DNA from: Baylisascaris procyonis
Lineage: Eukaryota > Nematoda > Chromadorea > Rhabditida > Ascarididae
Length of the DNA stretch: 64,000 nucleotides
Direction: 5' to 3'
NCBI GenBank assembly: GCA_037389465.1
Contig: JAZARR010000059.1
Location: 4,673,001-4,737,000 of the forward strand
Shown: in pieces, positions 24,301 through 36,300 of the stretch
Layout of the letters: each line of letters opens with the position of its first letter
Position numbering within the stretch: position 1 is the stretch's first letter
The notes under the pieces: generated by a model
The model's database searches: none
Told to the model about the DNA's origin: nothing
What the model saw: the letters and a program-made list of their open reading frames with translations, nothing else
Position numbers and translations under genes: made by a program

Positions 24301-27300
24301 GTAGAAGACTCATGAATCAAGGTGACCACAGATGTTTCAAAGATACTAAATCGTTTCCCTTCAAGGGAACGCCCTAATGAACGACATAACGCTAAGAAGC
24401 ATCTCCGGCTTATCCGGTCATATTTTCACTGTTGCTCAGACCACTGGTTCTCTTCCTGTTCTAATATAGAAAATCATATTGTCTTGCATATGTTTAATTT
24501 GATAATAAAGGTTATATTATTCCAAAGCGCATCAAAACCGACGAAAAAAACGAAGTGAGGGGCTGAAAGTGATCCATACAACTCAAAAAAGAACACGTTC
24601 ACTTAAAGAACACACCGCTTAGGTTAACCTTCATCAGAGGCTTAATTCTGCTCCCCAATTAATTCAACTGGCATGCGATAAGGAAAAGAATTCGAAAAAA
24701 TATTGTGGCATGTAGTTAAAGAGGGGTGGAGCAAGAGGGGAACTGCTATGTTGAGGAGCGGTGGTTTCTTTAAAACATGAGTCTGTCGGCTCAATTTGGA
24801 AAAGACACAGTCCAATGTCATCCCGAGTATTGAAATGTCCAACTTTATTCAGGAAGATCTGCTAAATCAGAACTGCTACCAATAATAAAAAACCCCAGTC
24901 GACCAGCAAGTCGTTCATAAAACCAGCCATCTGACCAAACCGCTATAGAAATTCATAGCCGTCAACTTTTGCTGAATTATACCTACTTCTTGCCATCTAT
25001 AAACTGCTTTCCGCTGCAAATGCTGCGCAACACCGAAAATTGTTCTTAAAATTCTAAACGTCACAACAAAATGTAAATGATGGGATGATGCCCGTATTCC
25101 TCTTCAGATTTTTTGTCGCATATGCAAAACCGAACAGCCGTAATAAAACTGCAAGTCATCCCCATTCAAAATAAGTCACTTTCTTTCATCACAAGGGAAA
25201 ATAAAACCTTCCCAAGTTCTTTAAACACATGTGCTATGAGACATTCCGTTCTGCTCTTGTATAATAATAAGCTTTCAATGAGGATCTCAAAATTTAATGT
25301 TGAATCGCGTCTAGCGCAGTCTTTCAGGTAGCGCGATGCGCGTTACGATTAAAAAAAAAAAAAGATTTCGTACCACCTAAAGTGCGAAGACGTCAATAAC
25401 ACAGATCAAACAGATTCCTAGATAAGAACGATTAAATATACCTTTAATTCTTCAGCTGCATGTGCATCGCCTCGAGCTTCAACCGCCGCCGCGCCATCCA
25501 ACTTTCCATCAAGGACCACATCAGCAACGCCGCCGGATATGGTTTCCTTAGCGTCCACGATTCCACCTGATGGTTCCACAATCTCCTCTACTTTCTCCCG
25601 TCTTTCTTGTATTTTCTCCTGCGAAACTTGCTCAGACAACTGCTCATCAGGCAACTCTTGTGCGCGGACCCCATCCAAATGTCCTCCTGGAGCAAACTGT
25701 GATTCCCCAATTGCAACGGATCGTTCGAGACGTCCTTCTTCAACGTGTTTTAAAGGGGACAGCTCTTGCTTCTGACACGGCTTCGCAGCAACATGTCCAT
25801 CCACAGCCAACTCCTCTGGCCCCTGCTCCTCCCTCCGTTCTTCCTCTTGCGGCTTTATCTCAGCAGACTGGTCCGAAGACAACTGTTCTAGCGGCTTCTG
25901 CTCGACATGTTCCATGGGAACTGAGTCCGACTGAACACCTGCACCGTCGGAAACATGTTCCTCTATGTCTTCCTTCGACATCGGCCCAGAATTTTCTTCC
26001 GGAGAATGCCACTCGTGCAACTTCTCTTCAGTACGTTCCGCAGGAAGAGAGTGAGGCACTTCATGCGGCTTTTCGGAAATATGTTCGTAAGCGGTTACAT
26101 CCTCTGGCCGGTATTGCTCTTTCTGTTCTTCCATCTGTAGTTTGGATTTAGAAGGATGTTCTGCAGATGGTTGCTCAACCAGTTGCTCCAGATTTTCAGC
26201 AGGAAGGTATGCGGGCTTTCCATATGAATGCTCGGCAAATTGCTGCTCTGCACTCAGTTCCACCGGCCCCTGTTGTTTCCCTTCCGGTTCATCTTGTACG
26301 ATTGGCTTGAAAGGTTGTTCAGCAGATGGTTGTCCGAGATCTGCAGCGGATTCCTCCGGCTTATGTTGCTCCTCCTCCAGTTTTTCTTGCACCAAGGCCT
26401 CAGAAGGCTGTTCCGGAAACACTTGTTCGGGGAGTTCGTGTTTTGCATCTTCTGTTGCAGCAGACTCCAGCTCTCCATATGGTTCCTGAAGAGTATTTTG
26501 ATCTGCCTCCAAGTCCTCTGGCCCGTATTGCTCCTCCTGTTCTTTCCCTTGTGGACTGGATTGAGAAAGTTGTTCTGCAGATCGTTTTTCAACCATCTCA
26601 TGTTCCAGATTTTCAGCGGGAACGTATTCAGGCTTTTCACATGGCTTTTCGGCAAATTGCCGATCTGCACTTAATTCTACTGGCCTTTGTTGCTCCTCTT
26701 TCGGTTCACCTTTTACGCTCGGCTTAGATGGTTGTTCAGCAGATGATTGTTCAACTGGTTCATGTTCCACATATTCTGTGGGAACGGACTCAGGCTCCGG
26801 ATATACCTCTCTGACAGCATGTTCATCTGCAATCAATTCCTCCGGCCCGCGTTGCTCCTTCTGTCTTCCCTCTTGGGGTATGGAATCAGTAGGGTGTTCG
26901 GCACTTGGTTGCTCGTGCAGTCCATGTTCCACATGTTCTTTTAGAACATACTCGGGCTCTCCATATGGCTCCTCGGCAATATATTGATCGGCAGCCAATT
27001 CCTCCATCCCGAGTTGCTCCTCCTTCCCTTTCTTCTCTGTTGCGGATTCAGAAGGTGGTTCCGCACATGGTTGTTCGAGCAGTCCATGCATCACATGTTC
27101 TGTTGGGACGAGTTCGGGCTCTCTAGATAAATTCTCGGCAATATGTTGATCTGCAGCCAATTCCTCCAAGCCGTGCTGCTCTTCCTGTTTTTCTTCTTTT
27201 GGCTCGGACTCAGAAGGATGTTCAAGCAATTCATGCTCTCCATGGTCAGAAAGAACAAGTGCCGGTTCTCCATGTTGTCTTTCGGCGGTAAGTTCCTCTG

Positions 27301-30300
27301 GCGCCAGTTCATTCGGGCCGAATTGCTCCGTCTGCCCTCCCTCTTGCAGCTTGGATTCAAAAGGCTGTTCCGAAGATGGCTCGAGCACTTCATGTTCCAG
27401 ATGTTCTGCAGGAACAGACTCCGGCTCTCCATATGGTTTTCCGGAGACATACTGATCTGCAGTTAGTTCATCTGGTTCGCTTTGTACCTCCTTCGGTTCT
27501 TCTTGCTCTGCTGCCTCAGCAATCTCTTCTGCAGATGGCTGTTCGAGTAGACTGTGTTCTACACTTTCTGTAGGAACAGATTCAGACTCTCCATATGGCT
27601 TCTCGGTAATATTTTGATCGGCGGCCAATTCTTCGGGCTCGTGTTGCTCTTCTTGTTTCTCCTCTTGTGGAATGGATCCAAAAGGCTGTTCCGCACATGG
27701 CCGTTCGAGCAGTTCATTTTCCATATGTTTTGTTGGGACGTACTCCGGCTCTCCGTACGGCTTCTCACCAATATTTTGATCGGCAACCAATTTCTCTAGC
27801 TCATGTTTCTTCTCCTGGTTTCCTTCTTGTGACTTTGACTCAGAACATTGTTCGAGCAGTTCATGTTGTACATGTTCTGTGGGCAAGCACTCTGGCTCTG
27901 GATATGCCCATTCTCCAACATGTTGATCTGCAGTTAATTCGTCTGACCCGTGTTGCTCTTTCTTCCGCTCACCTTGTATCGTCGGCTCAGTAGGCTGTTC
28001 TGTAGAAGGCTGTTCAAACACACCATGTTCCACATGTCCTGCTGCAACGTACTCAGGCTCAGGATACGCTCCACCGGCAATATATTGGTCGGCAACCGAC
28101 TTCTCTGGCTGCTGCTGTTCCTCTTGTGTCCTCTCTTCTCCCTTGAACTCTGAAAGCTCTTCCGAAGGGGGTTGTTCAAACGCCTCACACTCCATACGTT
28201 CTGTGGGGATGAGCTCTGGCTCTCCATACGGTCTTTCTACGATCTGCTGGTCTGTCGTCAATTCCTCAGGCCTGTGCTGCTCCTCATATTTCCTCTCTTG
28301 TGGCTTGGATTCAGAAAACGATTCTGGAGATGGCTGCCTAAACAATTTACGTTCTGTGACAACGGACTCTGGCTCTCCATATGGGTTTTCGGTAGTGTGT
28401 TGATCGGTCTTCAATCCCTCATCCCCCTGTCTCTCTCTCGGTTCTCCATTTTCTGGCTTCGATTCAAAAGGCTCTTCTGCGGATGGCTGTTCGAGCAGTT
28501 CCACATGTTCTATGGGGACGCACTCGGGCTCTCCATATGGTCTCTCAGCATACTCTTGATGTGCAGCCAGTTTCTCCGGCACGTGTTCCTCCTCCTTCGG
28601 TTTCTCCTGTGAAATTAACTCAGAAGGCCCTTCTGCAAATGGCTGTTCAAGCAGCTCATGTTCAACATGTTCTTTGGTAACGGGCTCTGGTCGTTCATTT
28701 TGAGTTTCGGTAACGTGTTGACAGGCAGCCAATTCATCAGGCTCATGTTGCTCATCCTGTTCTCCTCCCCCTGAAATGGATTCCGAGGGATGCTTCGCAG
28801 ATGGCTGTTCAAGCAGTTCATGTTCCACAGGTTCTGTGGGGACGTACTCGGGCTCTCCATATGGTCTCTCAGCATACTCTTGATCTGCAGTCAGTTTCTC
28901 CGGCACGTGTTCCTCCTCCTTCGGTTTCTCCTGTGAGATTAACTCAGAAGGCCCTTCTGCAGATGGTTGTTCAAGCAGCTCATGTTCAACATGTTCTTTG
29001 GTAACGGGCTCTGGTCGTTCATTTTGAGCTTCGGCAACGTGTTGACAGGCAGCCAATTCATCAGGCTCATGTTGCTCATCCTGCTGTTCTCCCCCTGAAA
29101 TGGATTCTGAAGGATGATTCGCAGATGGCTGTTCAAGCCGTTCATGTTCCACAGGTTCTGTGAGAACAAGCTCCGGCACTCCGCATGGCGCTTCAGTAAT
29201 ATGTTGTTCTGCAGCCACAGCCTCTCCTGTTTGCTGCTCTTCGTGCTTTTCTTGTTGCGGATTGGATTCAAAATGCTGTTCTGTGAAAGGCTGCTCGGGC
29301 TGTTCATGTTCTACGTGTTCTGCAGAAGTGGACTGAGGCTCTTCGTATGATTTCTCCACAGTATGTTTATCTGTAGTCAGGTTTTCCTGCACGTGTCGCT
29401 GCGCCTCTTCTCCCTCTTTTGGCCTGGAATCAAAAAGCTGTTCTGTTTGTGGCTGTTCTTCATGTATTTTCTGTGTAGCACTGTCCTCTGCGGTGAGTTC
29501 TTGTAGCATGTGGCTCGCGTCCTCTACCTCTTCCCGTGGCAATGGTTGAGAAGATTCCTCACTAGAGACCTGTCCTAGCAATTCTGATTCTTCCCCAGGT
29601 TGCTGAGCGGCATCTTCTCCCACTTTCAATTGTTCCGATTTGTATTGCTGGTCTTCTGCTCTCTTCTCTTGTCTCGATTCATCCAAATGTTTTGTTGAGG
29701 GTTGTTCTAGGAATTCTTGTTCCATGTCTGCATGAGCATATTTCAACCCTTGCTCATGCTGCGTTAATTCTTCTATCGTGTGTTTTTTCTCAGCCGCATC
29801 TTCATGTGGGAATGAATCGCAAGACTGTTCTGCTAGAGGTTGTTCTAGTGATTCTCGCTCCACGTCTTCTGCTGAGACAGCTGCTTCCTGTGATATTTCA
29901 AAACCATTTTGGACTATTGGCTGTTCTTCTAGTTTTTTTGACCGTTCTTCTATCCCTATTTCTGAGACGTTCTCAGAAAGCTGTTCAGCGCTCTTGCTGT
30001 CTAGTTTCCCACGATCTTCTTCATCTTTAAGTACCTCGTGTCCCTCTGCGCGATCTCCGAGTGACCCGCTTACATTGTGTTGTTGTTGTTCTTCCCCTTT
30101 CTGAGCTTGAGTTTTGACAATCTCGAAGTGCTGCTCAGTTGGCTCGATCTTTTGCTGCCCCACATTCTCAACTGCTCCAACATCTGGTCCTTCTCGCAAC
30201 GGTTGCTCTGTAGCCTGTTCCTCCAATGATGTTTCTTTAGTTTCTTTCCCTCCTTCTCGTGGTACCACTTCGGCAGGCTGCTCGGTTAAAATTCCCTCAG

Positions 30301-33300
30301 GAGGTTGTTTTTGCTCGGTAGTACATTCTTGTTCATGTATGTCATCTTGTTCCTGCGACGTTATTTCCTCTGGCTTCAGCTGACTGTCGTAGGCACTTTC
30401 TAGATCCACGCTCTGGTCGTGTTTGTCGTCACTGTCACTATTTCGTTGAGGGTTTTCTCTTGACGGTTCCTCGTTTTCGTGAATGTTTTCTCCTTCTGCG
30501 ACAGCCACCGATAGCTGCTTATTCTGTTTGATTAAAATGAAGTCATTACAATAGCTAAAATGCCAACTTTTCAAGATGTATTAATAGAAATCCTAAGGCT
30601 AAGGTTTTGTCAACAGAACTCTTAAGTAAACGGGATCACAAACAGACTTGTGGATAACCTCGAATCCAAGAATTCATCATCGAATGCCGTCTATAATTTA
30701 TAGGTTTTTTAGAGTGCAACGAATTCGGTGCCAACATGACGGTGCATAATGTGGTCTCGTTCATGCAAGCTAACGAAAGTGCAAGTGAAGGTGCGTGGAC
30801 ATGCTATGGTGAATGCGATGATTTAAGAAGACGCTTACCGCATCTGTTGCTTTGCCCTCTTCTTCATGCATTTCCTCAACATTTTCATGCACCTCTTTCG
30901 GCGGCTATAATTAAGAATGCATCTAAGATTCTAGTATAGTAAGATTTTTAGGTTTTTTTTTTTGAATCCAGATTGTTTTTCTCAATAGATGCTGCCTCCA
31001 TCCAAACTTAAGATGGTGGACGCAGCAGATTTATAGAATACGTTTCGCTTCGGCAGTATTTTTCTAGCCAAAATTTTTGTGGCAAGTTTATTATAAATCC
31101 CATTAGTCGCTCATTATGACGGAACTGTTTCTACGTATTGCATACTGTTTTTTCCCCATAAAAGAACAAGTTTTCCCTAAACAATTTAAGAAAAATAACA
31201 CCGCTAGTGCATCTTACTCGTTACCCATTATTCTATTTTAATGTTATTATATATCATTGTTGTTATGTTTTCGCTAAATGCATAAATATATGATAAATGT
31301 ATAGCGTTGTACAATGCCAATTTAATGTTGCAAATGCGAGCAAATTATACTCCTCAATTCAACAGAATAAACAAAAGAGCCCAATGAACATGGTTGTGCT
31401 GCAAGTATCAAAGATTGATGCGGTTTATTGATTCATATATTTCTTTGAATGAGTGACACATCGATGTTATTTTGAACGATGAATTTTCGATCGTTTCGTT
31501 CCGAGATAAATGACCTTAATGAAAGATGAACCAGAAAAGGGGAAGGGGAAGGGTAAGGAGATGACTGACCTCGGTGGTATGCGTCTCTTCTTGTGTATTC
31601 TCGAGTTCGGGTGAACGACCCTTTTTCTTGTGTCGACGACTGACCACAGCTGTGAATTCACCTCCCTCTATCTGGTCCGCGTCGTTTATTTCAATCGATT
31701 CCCCCTGCAGCTTTCCAAAATCACCACATCTGTACAAGAGAAGTGAACAAATTGTGCACAACAAGTGAAGATAAAGCAGAATGATTAGTGAACCTTTAGT
31801 GCTTCCTATTTTCCACGTTTTCCTTCAAGTTCAGTTCTCGGAAACATGCACATAAATACACGAAAATAATAAAGCACTTAAATGATATTCAGCTCTCACT
31901 ATGAACGTGCATAATTTCACGTCTTAATTATCACATAGCGAGCGATATTACAACAGCGTTGTTCAGATTTATTCTAGTCATGTGTTGTACGGCAAAGGAT
32001 CAATCATCAATTATTTCAACATCATCCCAGTCTTGAAATGAAACAAGAAGTGGGAAATCATAAAAGTGGGCAATACAAAGTCGAGTAATTATAATGTTAA
32101 CTTTGTATGCATATTACAAACGCGATGAAGCAGCATGGGATTTTTCTTACCTCAACAAACTGCACCTCATCGGGAGAAGGCATATGATGCTCCGTTTCCG
32201 ACTTACGATTTCTCTTCTTCTTATGCTTCTTTGAAGTGTCGCCTGTTATTTCCTTTGTTGCCTCATCGACTGCTTGTGTATGCTGAACAGAGAAAAACAA
32301 TTCGATGCTCTTCACCTATGATAATCAAAAACGTAGCAAAAATAAACTCCAAGCTCGAAAAGTGCATGAAAAAACAATGATTTTTTTTTCTTTTCTTAAC
32401 GAAGAGCTCTTAATGAGACACTGAAACTGAAACAAGCGGCGGAACAACGGAATCGGGACTAAGAGTTAAGGAAGTGTTTTCACAATGTGAATGATAAATA
32501 AACACTATAAATTGCAACAATTCGGAACAAGTGGGAAAACTTAAGGAATTAAGCAATATATGAGTATTAACGTTACTGCGTAGAAAATTGTTACCTCATC
32601 TTGTTGTTGAAACTCGTCATGCTTTTCAGATTCCACATGACGTTCCTTGTGTTTTCGCTGCTTCTTGACTTTTGTTTCACCGACGTGTTCGTCATGCTCT
32701 AGTGGCTCATTATGCTGTTCGTCTTCACGCTTTTCATCCAATGAGGCATGCTGGAAACATTTTTTTTTTGTCTGCCACTGCATCAATCATTTTCCGGCTT
32801 TTTAAACTAGCAACCTTTTTAACAATTATCAAACTAATATGATAAGTGCACTCATTTTTAAGAAGCTTTCAATATAACCTCCTCTAGGAAATGAAAATCT
32901 TTTATGCAATATATTTTTAGTTTTTTAACCGCAAAAAAAACAATGCTGCAAATCTTTGGAAAGGTGATTATCGACGATTAATTTGTTTGGCAATTTCCAA
33001 ACATTTAGCATACAATGATGTCTGCTGCCAATGTCTGATGTTGTTCCTCCAATGCGAGTTCTTCGACGGCTGGAACTTCTTCGCTTACCACTTGCTCATC
33101 TTTGCTCGAATCATGCGCGAAATTCGGCATCTCCTTGAAAGCTTTTGCTTTAACATTCTCTCGTTAGAATATCTCCTAAGGTTACTAAACTTAATGTATA
33201 GGCCCACAGGATGGCCAGCACACATATCGCCACAACCCATATATCGCTTCTAATTACTATTCTCCTCAGTAACTAAGGATTAACAAATACGAAGCGTTTA

Positions 33301-36300
33301 TGTGCTTGACTTGTCACTTTCTTACACACCTGCTACAGCTGCAAAAAGTTTGATTTTCTAAAAAAGAAAGAACAGTTTGATGCAATAATATACAAGAACG
33401 CGATAATGGACAAATTATCTAGTGAATATTCCTGAAAAGAAATGAAACAAATAGTGTATCAAATGGCTCGCTATGGAAGCTACAAATTCAACTGATGAAG
33501 TTGAAATGGCATTAAAAAATCGGCAAAAGACGAAACACAAGAATAAAACAGTAATGGTTTCCTGTAGTGATCAATTTGGAATAGGTTTCTTTCCAAAGGT
33601 TTAATATAATTGTTTGATGCTTACCTCCACTGGCTTCAAATCATCGCGAGCAACAGGTGCATCATTCAACGGTAAATCATCTTCTCCTGCTATTGGACTC
33701 GCCTCTTCTGGTACTGTCACCTTTTTCTGAAATGATCCGTGGACACACCAATTATTACAACATAAAGGATTGGTGCTTGGAAAATTTTAACAGTAATATT
33801 GCCTTGATTCGAAATTTGTGTTAGTAATCCGCCTTGTAATTCTACGATTTGTGCATTCTCAACCAAGAGAAAAGAGATCGTTTTAAAGTTAGAGTGAGTG
33901 CAGCATTCAAAATACAGATGCATGCGAAAAATATCGAAATCATAGACTAAAAATGTGCTTTCCATCTCACTGTTGTGTCAACATGCTTAAATGCATCAAA
34001 TAATAAATGACTAATTGCAGAATGTGCAAACGGAAGGAAACATCTTTGATTCTAGACACCAATGAAACTTGTTGTTACTGGCATGCAACAGATTTGATGT
34101 GTTTCAAATGACTAGTTCAGAGAGCGGGCTTAACAGGTGTGCAATGTGATTGTGAAACTGACCGCAGAACTCACCGCTGCATCGACAACTACAGAACCAT
34201 TGGCCATTTCATCGCCTTTTTTCTCGTCCACTATATTCTCATTCGTACGTTGAGTGATTTCGGTGGGTTCAGGTGCTGTAGGTGCTTCGATGCCTTTTTC
34301 GTCATCATGCACATTCTTCGTCATATGGTCATCGACGTGCTGGTGCTCAGACCGTGCTGAGGAAATTGGTGCTGCATCCTCCTCTTTCTAAAACTCATGC
34401 CCGGAATCGTGCCTGCGCATGAATCCTGTACTTGGGAAATGCTTTTATAATATTACGGGTAATGAGTCAGACCTGCTAACAACGTAAAGGTCTTAGCCTA
34501 AACACTTTGCCTACTTCAAAAAAAAAACATCAGAACTTTGTGGCGTCACAATGCGCGTGATACGTCATCAAGTCGATCTTATATTTGCACAACGATTCTG
34601 GTAGAAAACAAATGCGCCCCTACTGAAAGCAGAAAAAAAAGAATGATTCCGCCCAAATCTTAGATCCTCCTACAGTCATAGGAAACGACGGTAAACGAAT
34701 CGTTATTTCAATTTAAAACCGAAATGCACGGTCTCTTCTGAAAGCCTGAAGGAGAAAATTTTTATGGCTGTGTGTTTTATACTGGCAATTTCAGGGTTCA
34801 AAGGTGGAATTGAAATGAACCGATTGTTTACGAAAGAAAATGAAGGCGAATCTCAATATGCGCAAAGGTGAGGTGCATTACTGTATAAGACATTGTAAAA
34901 ACAAAAACCAGCTCGACAGCAGCATGCAGAAAAATTCTTAATTGCACATGCGAAGCAATAGGTGCATTCCATTCGCGTCGTGAAACACCTCAGATCGTAC
35001 AATGTGCGAATGAAGAGCACAACTAAGGATCATACTATAATAGGGTCAATTTGAACATGTGATGGTTCCGCTTCCATAGTTGTTTCATTAGTAAACAACT
35101 CTATCATTGCGGATGCTTCACTAATTTAATGCTTTATCTAAACTGTGCAAGCTATAAACCATTCCAAGAGTATTTCAAGTGCGGACTTATGGCCGAAAAT
35201 TTATGCCTGTTCAGCACTGCAGTGAATATATGATACGATCGAAAAAAAAAGTAAAGATGATGTAGTGCCAAAATTATACGGCCCTCAACATCTACGCATC
35301 CACTCCCCAGCAAAATCACTGGCACACCGCATACAGCAACGTGTGAAGTACAATAGGTGAAGAGAGCTAGCCAACCTTTCTGCTTTTGAACTTCGATAAA
35401 TAAAGCCGAGTGTCCACAACGTTTCAAATTGAGTACAGGAAGTTAACATATAATGCACATTACACTCACAAATCCCCCAACTCCAGCATCGGTGGTTCTT
35501 TGGCTGAAAGTATTGCAGGGCAGACATTCAGACAGACGCAAACAAACACTCATATGAACGTGGAGCCATGACGCTGTCACATCTTTTTGCAAGGTAAATT
35601 TAAGCGGACTATGAACCTCGTGGCAGTCCCCCTTTCTGAAACTCGCATTTAGGCACCTCAGATGCGTAAATAACAGAGAGGAAATATCTGCTGTTTTTCA
35701 AAAGTATGTAAACGCGAGGAAATATATACTGCAGAAGTCATTGTAAAAATGAGTGGGATTACCTTTAGTCGCACTTCTTCAGCGATGGGTTGTTGCTGGG
35801 CCATCGGTACTTCTGCCCCTTTCTTACTCTTCTTCTTTGACTTAGTGGGTACAGACTCAGACTGTGCCGACTGTTTAGCTTTCCTTTCTTTGGTGTCAGC
35901 GCCAGACTCAGGTGGTGCTGAGTGTTTAGTTTCCTTCTCTTTGGTGTCAGCGTCAGGTTCAGGCGGTGCACGCTGTTTTGTTTTTTTCTCCCTAGTGTCG
36001 GCGTCAGATTCAGGCGGTGCACGCTGTTTAGCTTTTTTCTCTTTGGTATCAGCGTCGGACTCACGTGGCGCACGCTGTTTACCTTTTTTCTCCTTGCTGT
36101 CAACTTCAGATTCAGGTGGTGCCGGCTGTTTAGCTTTCCTTTCCTTGATCTCAGCGTTCGGCTCCTTTTTCTCCGCTTCCGATTCCTTGGTAGGAACTTT
36201 TGACTCCTTCTTTTCGGCTTTTGGAGTCTTCACGCTGACTTCTTTTGTATCGTTCTTCGGTTCCTTGACAGTTCCTTTTCGCTTTTCTGGCTAAAATTCA

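Noticed and set aside
25570..29350. Many plus-strand ORFs of 65-193 codons opposite the giant exon
   Set aside because: They mirror the repeat unit, show Ser/Cys/Leu-rich antisense composition, recur at the 162-bp spacing and have no splice sites of their own.
31990..32035. Minus-strand stretch reading DWDDVEIIDD then stop, like an acidic C-terminus
   Set aside because: Its entry phase does not match the preceding exon (ends phase 0 at 32151). It might be an alternative terminal exon, but nothing else supports it.
33332..33359. Tiny minus-strand exon candidate reading KIKLFAAVAG
   Set aside because: The acceptor is good, but its donor phase would break the chain between the exons at 33625 and 33133, which already join in phase 0.
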